DNA from: Trichosphaerium sp. ATCC 40318
Lineage: Eukaryota > Discosea > Flabellinia > Trichosidae
Direction: 5' to 3'
Length of the DNA: 64,000 nucleotides
Assembly: GCA_038496445.1 (NCBI GenBank)
Contig: JALMLS010000027.1
Span: 62,001-126,000 of the forward strand
The notes under the pieces are model-generated. The model searched no databases. It was not told the DNA's origin and worked only from the letters and a program-made list of their open reading frames with translations. Numbering within the stretch: the first letter of the stretch is position 1; each line of letters begins with the position of its first letter. Of the stretch, positions 35,423 to 48,335 are shown one piece after another. The position numbers were made by a program, and so were the translations under genes.

Positions 35423-38400
35423 TTACTCTTCATCTTGAGCCTCTGAATACATTGAATCAATAGTACGTTGATTCCTATCAGGCGCCCTCATTTTTGTAAC
35501 ACGAATAAGGTTAGATTGTGGTATTTGCCTAAGAAACCGTAACAGTCAGTACACGTGGAACAAAAAAAAAACATTGAAAAGGTTTTCACAAGAGGAATGT
35601 CTCCTTCCTTACCTTAAGTCATTTGGTGTCAAAAAGAAAAATTGTCTATGTTGCTGTATTGAAGCCATCTTGATTAATAAGTTTATACTTATACGACGAT
35701 TAACAGCATCCTAAATAACACATCAGAAATAAAGCCGTAAAAAAGAAGAAAAACAAATGTTCAAAGTACCATAAAAACATCAAATTCGTCCATTGCTCTA
35801 AAAGGGCTTTCCATAGCCTCCCATAACGCCATTAATAAAGCTACAGTAGAGAAAGACCTCTCTCCTCCAGATAGAGTTTTAGTAGTCTGCATAGACACTT
35901 CCTTATCAGCTTGTTTGTCCAAGTGAACCTAAAGCAAAAAAAGTCACAACAAAGTAATCAAAACAAACGGTTCAATCCACATACCTTAATGTCAATTTCT
36001 TCTGTTTGGTGGTTGAATTCTATTTTACCAGAATAACCCTTTTGTGATAAATAAGAGTTAAATAATGCTTGAGTCCTGAATGCTATATTTTTTCTAAAAT
36101 TACGCCATGTTACTTCTCTTTCTTTTAAGCAACTCTTTAATCTCTAGAGGAAAAAAAGCATGTTAGTACTAACTTAGGCCAACCAGCAGTGTTCTTGCAT
36201 CTCACGTTAAGAAAACCGTGTGACACGAGACCACAAATGTTTATATTGTATTTTAAAGTATGTATCAACTGTAAAGCTTTGACCTTGCAAGTGGTACAAA
36301 GGAGGTAACAATACTAAAAAAAAAGCGAAAGAAAACGTACGACTTTCATTTCCTGGAGCTTGGTGACCATAGAGTTTGTCTCTTTATACATTTTTGCTGC
36401 ATTAGAATATAATCTACCAACTTCATCAATAGATCGTTTCCTAAAATATTACAAAGTCAGTTCACCACAATCAAAACAAGAACAACAAAAAAAATTCTTT
36501 GAAAACAAAAGAAATGTACCCTCTTTGCTCCTTTGCTATGATGCGTTCAAGAGCCTCAAGTTTTTTCTGAAGTTCCTCTGGCTCTTTTTCAGCCTCATTT
36601 GCTTCTTCTCGAGGACATACACTCTCAGCTTTTTCTGTCTCATGCTAAGGAGAAGACATATGAGAAAAAAAAAAAGAAAATACCAGAAAATTAATACTCG
36701 AGTTTAAAAAGCCTCTGCCGTACAACTAAGAGTTCTTCTTCCGATTTGATATTCTCATCTAATATAGTAATTCTCTGTCCGTATTGTATCTGAAGGCGTT
36801 CAAGTTTAGCCATCGTTGTAGTTTTCATCTTTTCTCCATTTTCTTTCAATCTAAGGATTTTTGAATTAAGGTCTTCCATTTTTTCCTTCTCGTGTTGATA
36901 CTGTCCTTTAATTTCTTTAAGTTTGTCAAGTACTGGTTTGAGTTGTTTCATATTGAATGTAGATAATATATCTTCTAATTCAGCAATACGCTTATCATTC
37001 TCTTCAAGCATTCGTTTCCTTCTCTTTTTTAAGGCACAATGTTAGCTGATTAAGTCACTATAAGAAAGTGGCTGTGTACCTCAATCTCAGCCTCTTCTTC
37101 GGTAGAATCAGGTTTCTCTTCTGCCTCTTCTATTTTAGCTTGAAGCTTTTCTATGTCTCTCTCACATGTATGAATACTCTGCTCAAGTCTTTGCTCACGT
37201 TTCTAAATTATCAGAGTTAAAAACATTTCAAACTCATTTTCTTTTGTACGTCTATTCTTCCTGTTTCTGCTCTTTTGTCTTTATATGCGCGCTCTGCAGC
37301 ATGATGTTTTTTAAAAGCTTTGTTTATTCTATCATTGAATTCACCAATCCTACGTTGCTTGCGTGAAATTGCTTCATCAACATTCGGTTGAAGCATATTT
37401 TGAGTGGTAGCTTGGGTCATAATTTCAGTCCCACCCCTAGAGTACAAACACGTTAGTCACATGTGGTATGAGTAACTTAAAGTATCTCTATAATCTTACT
37501 TTACAATGTATCGCATGCCAGTAGAATCTATTACTTCTAGAATTCTCCGAGAGGACTACAAGTTGGTTTTAGTTTATTTGTTCGTGAACACAAGTTTACT
37601 AATCATCTGCGTACGTTTGGACCAAACATAAGTTGCTGTGCGGATTCTCGTGAAGACGCAAGAACTTTTGATTCAATACGAGCCTTGAAAAAGATGTCAG
37701 ACAACAAAATAATGCAAGAAAGAAAGTGATTTGCAATAAAAGGTACCTGATCAATTAAGGTATTTAAAACCATTGGATGTGATGGTTCAATTACGGAGAG
37801 CACTGTAGTTTCTCTAGGTATAGTATCTGAATTTATAGTATACACATTTGATCTATGCCTCTGTACAATCAAAGGAGGTAACCTACAATCAAAAAATCAA
37901 CAAAAAAAAATAATAAAAAAACACGTGAACATAGCAATAGCATATGTATTTCTGACGTACGTCCACCTATTCTTGGTGCAAATACTCCTTAAAATGCGCT
38001 CATGTTGCTTATTATCAACAATATAAGACCTTAACACGTTTTTCGTAGCAACTTCAACTGCTGTAGCCCAACGATGATCTCGCACAGTAAAGCAACTACC
38101 AACAGGGCCAATAGGTGGTTTGTTATTGAATTCTTTGATTACGTCTGGTCTCCTCAAGTAAGAATGTAGACGGGCAGCATCACGTCCAAAAATCCTGAAC
38201 CTATCTTTTTTCGAAGATTCAAGAGTTTTAATCTCATCTTCAATGTGTAATTTATCTCTCTTGGCGTCTCTGAGAGCGTCTTTACAAGCTGTCATTTCAG
38301 CATACAATCGACCTTCCTCTTGTTTCATTTCTTGAGCAGTAGCTCTCAACTAAACGTTTATAAGGCTTGGTCAATGAAAAATGGAAACTATAAAGGTCGT

Positions 38401-40265
38401 ACTTGCTCAATCTCTACTCTTGTATTTTTTTTCTTCTCAACAATACCAGCTAATTCATCTCTAAGATGATCCTTTGCTTCTTGTGTATTAGACATAGCTC
38501 TCTCAAGTTTTTCGTCTATTTGCTGTTGGATTCTGCGTATACGGCCATGAATACTTTGATTATCTTTCCTGAGATGTCTCAACTCATTCTACATGACAAC
38601 GATCAGTTACAAATTAAGGTAAAACCAGAAAAAAATGAGAAAGATAGTAAACAAAACCACTTACGCTTGATTCTCTCATAGACCTTTTTAAGTCATTCCG
38701 TTTTTCTTCTAATGCCTTGTATTTTCTATATACATCTTTACTCTCTCCTTGTAGACCATTCAATTCTTCTTCAAATGCTGCTGCTTTAGCTGCAGATTCT
38801 TTCAGTTTTTCCTTAACGTATACACTGAGATACTTTAATGTCTAACAATCATATGTACCTGCGCAACTGTTTTCCTGACTGTCACCTTCTCTGTTGCCGT
38901 AAGGTAGTCCTCTTTCTTTTTCATGAGGGATTTGATGTACTAACAAAAACTTATGAGCAAGGAAAGTGGAAAACCATTTTGGAACAAAAAAAAAAGTGGC
39001 AAAAGAGTTTAACAATAACTTTCAACGTACCACTTCTCTTTTAGTTACATAAGCCCAGGCAAGCGACTGTTTCAATAAAACGACCTTTTCTGTAAACTCT
39101 TTAACAGAATGTAAGTCTTTAAATTCACTTTGTAGTTCTTTAACAGCCCGTCTCATGAGTGGTAACGCCTACGAAAAAAAAATAAACAAAATAAAACCTA
39201 GTACTCATAGTGATTACCTCTAACTTTTTTTCGAGAGCCATTGACATGATTTCTAGCTGTTCATCTACGAAAGTAAAGTCATGTCTCATTTTAGATAGGT
39301 CTGTAGCACTAAGAAACAACTATAATAATCCATCAGAACAACAAGTAAACGGAAAAAAATTCCTGTAAGTTTTACTTACCTTATATTTTGTGGCTGGCTT
39401 GGCATCACGAATAAATTGTTTACTATGCTCTTGCATGAGTATATTACATGGGTTATCAACCTGTATATTAAATTGTTCCATCATACGGGTTAATTCATCA
39501 CGTTTCCGTGATACAATTTGCCCTACATTGCAATTTTAATAACAACAAGAAAAAAAAAAAAGTGTCATTACCATCTTGGCCCATCAGTTTGTATGTTGAG
39601 CCTCCTACCCTCTTTATTGTTCGCTCAATGATGATAGTATCTCCATATTCATCAGGACAATAAGCCTCAGAACCTTGGTTCTTGATGTGAATGGTTATTT
39701 CGGCTTTACTGTTGTTTGAAAGTTGCGTTAATAAAGTGACGTTCAGAAGGGTTTTTTGATAAATTACATCGTTGCATCAACCACTGTAACGTACTTTTTG
39801 CCTGTTTGAATTAAATCTCTCAATTTATCACCTCTGTCAGCATAACGCACGCGGGCGCCCAGTCCAATCGTAATAGCTACGAGGAGAGCACTTTTACCGC
39901 CTGTTATAATATTTATTATTCTTTTTACAAATTATTGTACGTACTTCCGTTTCTGCCCACCAGAAAGTTGACATTTGGACCAAAGGGTATTTCATAATGA
40001 CTTGGCGCAAATTAGTTTTCAAAAAAAAGAGTTTTGGCGCAAATGAAATAAGGACATGTTATGTTAATAATATCGCGTGTATATTGCAATTTGGTCCTTA
40101 CCTGTGGCACATGAAATTTTTCAACACCATTTTCTCTAGAATACCCATTTTTGCCACAGACTGAGCTACGTCCCCCTCACTGTCCGACACGTCGCTTTCC
40201 CAACCGTCTATGTCGTCTTGTGACCCTTGCTGCGATTCTGCAGCAGATTCACGTACGGAGGACAT
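35423..40265 (-). CDS. SMC6: SMC6, structural maintenance of chromosomes protein 6
   Basis: About 20 exons, start 40265 ('[18 protein letters not shown]'), stop TAA 35423-35425. Walker A (GRNGSGKS) is rebuilt across an intron near 39915-39950. Next come 'GGSTYKL', '[20 protein letters not shown]' and 'IRDAK', which distinguish SMC6 from SMC5. Two long coiled coils flank a hinge near 37.9-38.2 kb ('[20 protein letters not shown]'). The C-terminal head has the signature '[20 protein letters not shown]' and Walker B '[10 protein letters not shown]'. SMC6 pairs with SMC5 in the complex that resolves recombination intermediates and restrains extrachromosomal and viral DNA. The start is divergent from the small gene at 40339 with 73 bases between them. 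Confidence 0.92.
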
Positions 40266-40338
40266 TGTAATGCTCTTGACGAGCTTTCGCTCGTTTGCTT
40301 AGCTAATTACAGAGTATTTCAAGTAACTTAACTACAGA

Positions 40339-40548
40339 ATGGAACCACCAGGCATAGATGACACTCACTTGCTCACGAACCTTCTTAATGAATTACAGCG
40401 CTTAAACAGAGAAGTAAAACAACTCTCAGAAAATCATACTCGCGTGCTGGAGATTAACAGTGACATAGCAACAAATGTACAGTCTATTAGAAACGCTGAG
40501 ACGAACCTAAACTTTCTGAAACACATGTCAACGCCACAAGACAATTGA
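40339..40548 (+). CDS. Small coiled-coil protein, possibly a DASH/Dad4-like subunit
   Basis: Intronless frame of 69 residues with one long heptad helix: 'LLNELQRLNREVKQLSENHT', 'LEINSDIATNVQSI'. The size and the 'LxRLNxxVxxLxxN' opening recall Dad4 of the kinetochore DASH complex, but such short helices give weak evidence. It shares a 73-base promoter gap with SMC6. Confidence 0.5.
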   Translation: MEPPGIDDTHLLTNLLNELQRLNREVKQLSENHTRVLEINSDIATNVQSIRNAETNLNFLKHMSTPQDN

Positions 40549-40559
40549 AAGCGGTTATT

Positions 40560-42662
40560 GGCGGGGAGATGAAAATACATTGACCTTAGATAGCACACTT
40601 GATAGCGGTAGCAATGTAAACCACCTGGTAGATAAAATAAACGCATTTGGCGCGCTTGACTTGTACACAACGCCAGCACTACTTGAAGCAGCTGTTATTA
40701 TCATGAGAGTTATAACTACGCACAAAACAGCGTTTAGAGCATCATCAATGCCTTGGAATCTAGTGTATGATTAAAACACGTTCTGATACGAATGTAACCC
40801 CGCCAAAGTCAAATAGACACAATAGGAAAAGAATTAGGAGTAAAACAGCTTACAGACTGGTACAAAATAACGACCCGACAGGTAAGTGACCGCGGTGGCA
40901 GCGCGGTGATGAATACGTACGTTCATAGTGACTTTTGGGTTGACATTGACACTTCTGGGCGTTAACAAATATCAGGTGTAGCAATTCTATGCTCAACATG
41001 TTAGAAAAGGTGTTTTCTTCATACAGTTGGGATAAAAACGGGTTTACGTACACGTGTATTTCGAGTTTTCAATTGCCAAAACAAAAAAAAAGAGTGCGTT
41101 TTTGACACCACATAGTCGTGTTGGTAAAGGTTACAAGCATGATGTTTCTATTCACAAACAAGAGTTTGAAAAGGTAGCAGAGGAACTCGATATAAAGACG
41201 TTATGCACATGGGAAGAAACGCCAATAGAGTTACTGAAAAACTTTCGTGTTTTGTCCGCGTGCGTTTACTTCCAAAGAATGCTGTATTGTTGACACTAAG
41301 TGTAGTTACGGAGGTTCGTTGTACGACGCGTTGAATACAGTGTACCCGCAATATCCGTGGCTTGTCGATTGTTTTGCTTACGCTGCAAGTGGCTCTGAAA
41401 GCAGATTGAGGTTGTTGAATGATATCAGCGAATCACTGAGTATAAAAGTTCTTGATGACTGGTACAACATTTCTAACAGTCAAGTCATTCAGCACTCAGG
41501 GCAATCTGTGTTGTCATGGTACGTGTTTCTTTATGTTACCCAACGATAGTGTTAATGTGGTTATATTAAAGCTACAATAACTCACTGTATAAAGTGGTCA
41601 CCGAGTTGTACCCAAACCATAGTTGGTCAGTTCATGAATTCAAGTAAGCCAGTTGCAACAGCCTGTTAAGAGTTTAATGCCATTCCTCAGGCACAAACCC
41701 AAAGGTTATTGGGACGATATTTCGAATCAAAAGAAGCTTTTGGATAATATTGGAGTCAAACTAGGTATAGAAGAACCAAAACAATGGACAAGAATTTCAG
41801 CAACAGCATTTATTAAATATGGTGCAAATTGTGTTCTTTCTCGGTACTTAGTGTCAAGCACATTTATTTCTAAATATTGATATCATTGCTTACTTCTTGG
41901 ACACAAAGATACGGATCTATAAAAGATATGATGAAGACGGTATACTCCTCTGACGAATGGCACGAACTGGAGTTTACTATCAAGTATGTTTACTAAAAAA
42001 TAAGTCATTTGTTGATTTGGTTCACCGAAATAGTTTGGAGCCTTTTTGGTATGAGGAGACTAGACTTATTCTAGAGAACCTTGGAGAACGCCTTGATATT
42101 ATGGTATTTAATGATTGGTATAATATAAATACAAGCCATTTTATTACCATAAAGGAAAAGAGCGCGTTGGAGAGGCAAGTTGCAACTGCTTCAAAATTGT
42201 TTTACTAACAGCTTGTAAAAACAGGTTCAAATATGATTTGTCCAAAATGTTAGTAGCAATTTACCCTTCTATTCCATGGAGATTTTTCAACCGTAAATCA
42301 CGCCCATTAGAATACTGGCAAAAGCCAGAAAACGTGATCACATCTTTGAAAGAGATTGAATCGGTATTAAATCTTTCAGAGCATGAGCAATGGTTAGTTA
42401 TATAACTGTGAATCTACTAGTTTTTAAGACTTTTTCTTAAAGGTATACTGTGTCCAGAGAACAGGTGTCAATGTTGGGCGGTCCGGGAGTATTAAGGTAT
42501 TATCCATATGTACTTAGACTTGTATTCCCTACAGTGGAATGGCAATGGGATCGCTTCAAGTTTAACAAGCGAGCCAAGCAAAGGTACAGTTTTTTCAAAA
42601 AAAAGCCACTTAGCCAAAATAGGTGGATGGCTGAGTGCATTGGTAAATTAACTCATACATGA
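40560..42662 (+). CDS. Module-repeat protein, paralog lacking the nuclease-like domain
   Basis: Multi-exon gene with the same modules as the gene at 14.1-16.9 kb. Examples are 'LGVKQLTDWYKITT', 'LDDWYNISNSQVIQHSG', 'KPKGYWDDISNQKKLLDNIG', 'FNDWYNINTSH' and 'YYPYVLRLVFPTVEWQWDRF'. Introns again fall in the Tyr before the second half of each module. The last module ends with 'KRAKQR' exactly where the nuclease-like domain follows in the paralog. Here the frame runs into a short unrelated tail and stops at TGA 42660-42662. The 5' end is unclear. An open stretch at 40560-40774 may be a diverged first module; otherwise the gene starts near 40790. It may be a functional short form or a decaying copy. 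Confidence 0.55.
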
Positions 42663-43020
42663 TGGAAACATTCATAATTGTAAAAATAAAAATAAAGTGA
42701 TGGAAGATCAGAACTTCAACCTCTCCTTACCAGGTTAGGCTACAACTGTATTATTTGATGAACTTTTTCGCAACTGAAAACAATTAATCTAATGATCCTA
42801 TGAGATTTGAACTCACAACCTTACGTGCTTGACATGCTCTACTAATTTAGCTAAGCGATCTTTGATTTTTAGAGTATAAAAAGCTTATGCGTCCGGCCAA
42901 AAAAGAGGCCTTCTGTGCTATGGAATACAACTCAAAAAAAATAAACACAGAAGTTGGTCATGATTTTGGATTACTTTTTACTATTTGTATAAATGAATGT
43001 GTACATACTTATGATAATAT
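42663..43020. other. Intergenic; holds a tRNA-derived element
   Basis: No protein gene seen. Apart from the tRNA-like sequence at 42794-42860 the spacer is AT-rich and unremarkable. Confidence 0.45.
42794..42860 (-). pseudogene. tRNA-derived sequence (tRNA pseudogene or SINE head)
   Basis: On the minus strand it shows an A-box-like 'TTAGCTAAATTAGTAGAGC' and a B-box 'GTTCAAATC' flanked by a good T stem (GTGAG/CTCAT). The anticodon region is about four bases too short (13 instead of 17), and only four acceptor pairs form, so it is not a working tRNA. Confidence 0.5.
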
Positions 43021-45124
43021 TTACGGATCTATTACACAATAACGATATATCATCGTTTTGCTCCTTCAAAAAAAACAGGAGTAAGAAATAAGAAAAGCGA
43101 ATGAAAAAAAAAATTGTCCACATACCTGAAGTGCGAATGTTGATTGTCAATGCATAATCTATATGTTCCTGGTTTATCTACTTTGAGTCTTTTCATCACA
43201 AAATCTTGACTCTTTTTCGCTTGAGTAGCTTCACGTATTGTTTCCCTGGTAAAAAAAATAAATCAACCAATGATAAAAAACATTACAAGAACAAAATAAG
43301 AAAACGTTGTTTTTCAAATCACGTACCATTTAGCCTTCTTTTGGCTACCATCATTATAGAGGATACTTAATGCTAATTGAGGATTCCTTGTGGTATATTC
43401 CCAAAACAAGGTAGACCCTGGTTTATCAACTTTAATGTCCTTATGGAAAACACCTAAAACAACTGTCACAAAAACCAGCCGACACTCCTTTTGTGATTGT
43501 AACAGCAAAAGGCCAGTTAACTTTATCATAGGTTAAATACGTACCTTTGGCTTTGATTGTAACTGTTTCTCTTTGATCTTCTATATCATCTTGGCTACAC
43601 AACTGTCAGCAATGGCGCAAGAAAAAACTGGTTTAAATCTTTTGGAGTGCCCGGACATACGCATCTCTTCCAAGTGATTTAGGGGCTACATCTATTTCGC
43701 CACCTGTTCCAATCCATTTTGATGCTATTTAGGTCTTTAGAATAGGCAATGATGGTAGTAATAGTGAGTGTACAATCATTCTCTCCACCAAGGAAATCTG
43801 GTAAGTCCTTTTTATGAAAAACTTGTTCCAAGTCTTTTTGCCATCCAGTGTGCCCATAAATGCGTACCTTCTCGCAGTTAGTCGTATGAAAAAATAGTAC
43901 GGAATTTGTTCTATACCTTCTTTAGGGTGTTCTTGTCAACAGCAGGTTTCAGTATCGCCCATACCGCAGTGAAAACTTTTGGAGCGTTTACAATAAACAT
44001 ACCCCTAACAAACTCTGGGTAGTTATCAGCGTCAAGCGCTGCAATCCTTTTTACTGCGTCTAACGCTAATATTACAGTGAGAAATACATTAACAATGAAT
44101 GTAATAGTTACCTGGTGTGTACGCATGAGACCAATTTAAACCTGACAGATCCTAAAACAATGTTACTTTTTGTTAGGTATTTGCTTCTCACTTACATGTA
44201 CTACAATAACACCAGCTGAGTACCCTTTCTCTTTCCTTAAAGCCTCACGCCTAGCATCATTATTAAACATTTTAGTGAAATAAAAGGTGCGTCAAACCTT
44301 CTTTCAACAGTCTCCATTTCATAAAGGTGATAATCTAGAATATACTCCATAGGAAAGAAATTCAAAACGCTCTTTGGAACCAATGAACCCACTCTTGTAA
44401 ATGCTGCTAAAAATCCATCTTTCGTTCTTACATCCCAGTCAGGTGTAGCTACAAAAACAGAATGTCACAACCAAAAAATATGGGGAAGGGTCTTTGGGGT
44501 GTAAGGTTTTTTTTTGGGTTTTTTTTTTTCCGTACTTGTGAAAACGTCACGTGTTACGTTGTAGTATTTTCGTTTAAGAATCCTTTCAACAACGTGATCA
44601 ATATCTCTGTCTTTGCGCCATTCCTAGAGTTAAGGTATCAGTAAAGAACCCTCTGTCAAACAAATAAAAACCACAACAATATTCGTCAAATGACGTCTAG
44701 GCGTAACACCACGTAAGTGAGAGTTACCGACGGTTTGTTTTACGGAAAAATGAGATACCATCGATTTAGCAAACATAGCTGTTGAGTTTTTGAGATCGAG
44801 GTCCCTACACGCTGTTTAGAAGCCATTCTTTTGTAAAACTGTAATTTGCGTGCCTTGCTCGTAAGAATCTCAGTAGATATTCATCTGAGTGCTTCTCTTG
44901 TATCCATGGTGCTGCTGTGGGGTGCTTTCTGAACTGCTTGATGGCCTACATTAAATTTTACTACAAATAGCGTTAATTTACATGACGCGTACGGATTTCT
45001 CCTTGTCTGTCCATGTTATGTTATCAACGGGCGCGAGAATGTTTCCGGTTGCTGGCGCACTGGTAATAACCTCAATATCTTCTAAAGAACTAGAATCAAC
45101 TGTGTTGCCCGTGCTTTCAGCCAT
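43021..45124 (-). CDS. SEC14-like lipid-transfer protein with CRAL-TRIO and GOLD domains
   Basis: About ten exons, ATG at 45124 ('MAESTGNTVDSSSLEDIEVI'). 'PWIQEKHSDEYLLRFLRARH' is the CRAL-TRIO N-terminal helix. 'DWDVRTKDGFLAAFTRVG', 'GVIVVHDLSGLNWSHAYAP', 'NYPEFVRGMFIVNAPKVFTA' and 'LPDFLGGE' form the lipid-binding lobe. The C-terminal GOLD domain has 'VFHKDIKVDKPGSTLFWEYT' and 'LKVDKPGTYRLCIDNQHS'. Such proteins (patellin/SEC14L type) move phosphoinositides or other lipids between membranes. The last exon is reached by an AAG-ended intron and stops at 43021-43023. It is divergent from the ABCG gene by 197 bases. Confidence 0.8.
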
Positions 45125-45321
45125 TGCTTCAGATGTTAGTTAGCTGTTTATTTGCACAAGTTCGAAAAATGTCAAATTTCTGTACCTTTTTGTGGTAACT
45201 TTGGGAGGCTTTCGCAAACTTAATTTTAGCGATGAATAGGCAAAACCGTTCACACGGAGAAATCAAACTAGCAAACGTTGTTAAGCCAGTTATTGTTGAA
45301 TAGACCTAAAAACGGCCGCAA

Positions 45322-48240
45322 ATGGACCAAGATAACTCAGTGGATACCACAGTGTTGATTTCTAGTACGAAACAGATCAGTTCATATACTTTTCATTTAT
45401 GAACCTCAAGGTAGCGACAGAGCGCGAGAGCCTATTAATCTAACGTGGTCTGATCTTTCTTACACAGTTCAAGTGGGGAAAAAGGGTGGCTGTTGCTCCA
45501 GGGGTACGCACATAGCGTTGAGATCGTTTTAAGATTCCTTTTCTCATTGCTCGCATTTGACTAGGCAAAACCTCAAAAACTATTGTCCGAAACTTGTCGG
45601 GATACGTAGAACATGGCCAATTGCTCGCTATCATTGGTTCCTCAGGGTACAGTACTGTTTTCAATCGTTTTGTTTGACATACTTTCAATAGTGCAGGTAA
45701 AACAACTTTTCTTGATATTCTCGCGGGTAGAGATAAGACAGGACACGTTCAAGGTACATTTTTGTTAAAATAGTACACATGCGTCAAACGTACTAAAAAT
45801 CCTGTAAGGATCTGTGCTCGTTAATGGAAAGAAGCAAACAAGCAACTTTAAATACTTGGCGGGATACGTAACCCAAGTAAGGCATAGTTTGTTTCATGAT
45901 TTTGTTTACTGACTTGCGCAAAGGATGACGTACTTATGGGCACTCAAACAGTTGCCGAGACGTTGCGATTCTATGCTAAGTTAAAACTACCTAAATCCAC
46001 GCCAAGAAGGAAGCGCGAGACACGTGTCAAAGAGGTGAAATACAGCGAAGGTGGTTTTTTTTTGACAGTTTAAAGGTAATTGAAGAACTTGGTCTGTCGA
46101 AAGTAAGAGACACATACGTTGGATCCCAGTTTAAGAGGGGTGTATCAGGAGGCGAAAAGAAGCGTGTTGGTGTTGGCGCTGAACTCATCACTGATCCATC
46201 CATACTCTTCTTAGACGAGCCTACAACTGGTTTGGACAGTTACAACTCATTGGCAGTAAGTGTTGTTTTTGGATACGTAAATCACGTGCTAAATATGTTT
46301 AGGTCATGGAAGTATTAGCAGATCTAGCAAAGGCTGGTCGTACAATCATCACTACAATACATCAGGTATGACACCTCGTCATAAGCAGAAAAAGTTTGCT
46401 TGATACTGATTTGTTGCTAGCCAAGAACGAACATTTTCGACTTGTTTGACAGATTACTTATTTTATCGGAAGGCGAAGCAGTATGCATAACTATAAAGGT
46501 GTCATTGTTTTACTCAATTCTAATAGGTTTATTTTGGTCCTGCTCAAGATGCTAGAGCGTATTTTAACGCATTACATTATGATATAAAACCAACAGCTAA
46601 CCCTGCAGATGCAATTCGTATGTGATATCAAAAAATTAATGTAATTTGACATTTGACAATTACTTATGTTTTATTCTTAGTTGACATTGTTGTACAAAAT
46701 GAGAGAGATAGACAAAATGAGAATACCACTTTTGAAGATGAAGGTACTACAAATAACTCAAGATCATCATACAAAGATTTAGCGGGCACATATAAAGTAA
46801 GTACTAGAGTCAACAAGCGAACTAAACTTAACACTAATTTTGTTTTCAAGAGCTCAAACGTTTTCCAAAAGGTAAGAACCAAAGTTTCTCAACTAAACGA
46901 ATACGCTAGTGGTATAAACGTAAGTATAGTGTACAATAGATTTATACATATTAAATACGTAATAGACTAAGAGAGAGCCAACACCAAACTGGTTTGTTAA
47001 GACAGCACTGCTTATTTACAGAAACTTTGTAAACGTTGCAAGAACTCCACAAACATCTTTCGTACAACTTTTCCAGACTGTCTTTATGGCTTTGTTGGTA
47101 GGAACAGTATTCTTTAAAATCAAGGTACATACCTGAACTGCAGTCGAGTAACGTTCGCTAACATATAGCTAGGATAACCAAGGATCAATCCAAGATCGTG
47201 TTGGATGTCTTTTTTTCATTATAACAAACACTGCTTTCAGTCAATTTTCAGCTCTAGCTCTATGTCCGTAGTCGTATACTGTACCAGTACGTAATTTTTG
47301 TATAGTTCTTGAGGAGCGGAATGTATTCAATAGAGAACGTGCTAGTGGTATGTATGGCACTACAGCGTACTTCTTCGCGTAAGTTTTTTACCAAGTCAGT
47401 CATTGTGGTCTGTTTTGTTGACACAGCTGTTTAGAAAGAACGTTCTAGACTTGACATGGGTAGTAATTTTTCCTGTTGTATTTGCAGCAATAGCATACTA
47501 TATGGTACAAAGCTTTGTAGATTTTTATTAACAAGTTTATAGATTGGACTTCAACCGAGTGTTGAGAAGTTCGGGATATTTTTAGCTATTCTTGAAATGT
47601 TCACGTGCGTGCAATTTTGGCTTTTTTTAAGATGACGTTATTCTAATTCACAATTTACTAGGCTTGTTGCTACTTCTATTTTTTTGACTATTGGTTCGCT
47701 ATCACCAAATTTAAAGTCAGCGCAAATTATAACGCCAATATCTTTGGTTCTGCTACTTCTCTTTGGCGGTTTCTATCTTACAAATGACAATGTTCCTATA
47801 TACTATAGATGGTTACATGTAATAAGTCCATTTAGATATGCATATGAAGGTAAATAATCTATCTAAACAAACTCTGAGTGACACCTGTGTACTCTGTTGA
47901 TGGGTTAAAAAATCTATAACATGACTTTTTTTGGTAACTAACTGTTGATACTTAGCGCTAATGTACAACGAGTTTGTTGGTTTAAAATTTGCACCTGACT
48001 TAGATGCCAATGGCACAATCATTATAGATAACTACATACCTACTGGAGAAGGTAAGCAGTCAAAATAAAGTGCATCTGTATCTTCTTCTGTTAACCTTTT
48101 CACCTTAAGCTCAACTTGCACGTATGGGTATGGCAGACATTAATATTGGTACGCACCTGGCAATATTAGCAGGTTCTGTAGTGGTATTACGTATATTTGC
48201 ATTCATAGGTCTTTGTACACTATACAAAGAAAAGAGATAA
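45322..48240 (+). CDS. ABCG-family half transporter
   Basis: About 15 exons. The nucleotide-binding domain comes first: '[20 protein letters not shown]', Walker A '[18 protein letters not shown]', signature '[16 protein letters not shown]', Walker B '[13 protein letters not shown]' and 'TTIHQP'. The membrane domain follows ('[19 protein letters not shown]', '[17 protein letters not shown]', '[20 protein letters not shown]', '[16 protein letters not shown]'), ending 'LCTLYKEKR'. The order NBD-TMD and length of about 650-700 residues fit the White/ABCG half transporters, which export lipids or hydrophobic compounds as dimers. Start ATG 45322 is chosen because the earlier ATG at 45232 meets a stop in frame. 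Stop TAA 48238-48240. Confidence 0.88.
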
Positions 48241-48335
48241 AGAAGCACTGCAAATCTCAACCAATCACTGTAAAAAAATAAGACTTTTTGTTTATTAGTT
48301 GCTTGAAGTTTGAAAAGCTCTGTGGCGCAACACTA

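Noticed and set aside
42794-42860. Functional tRNA on the minus strand
   Set aside because: The anticodon arm is about four bases short and the acceptor stem has only four pairs.
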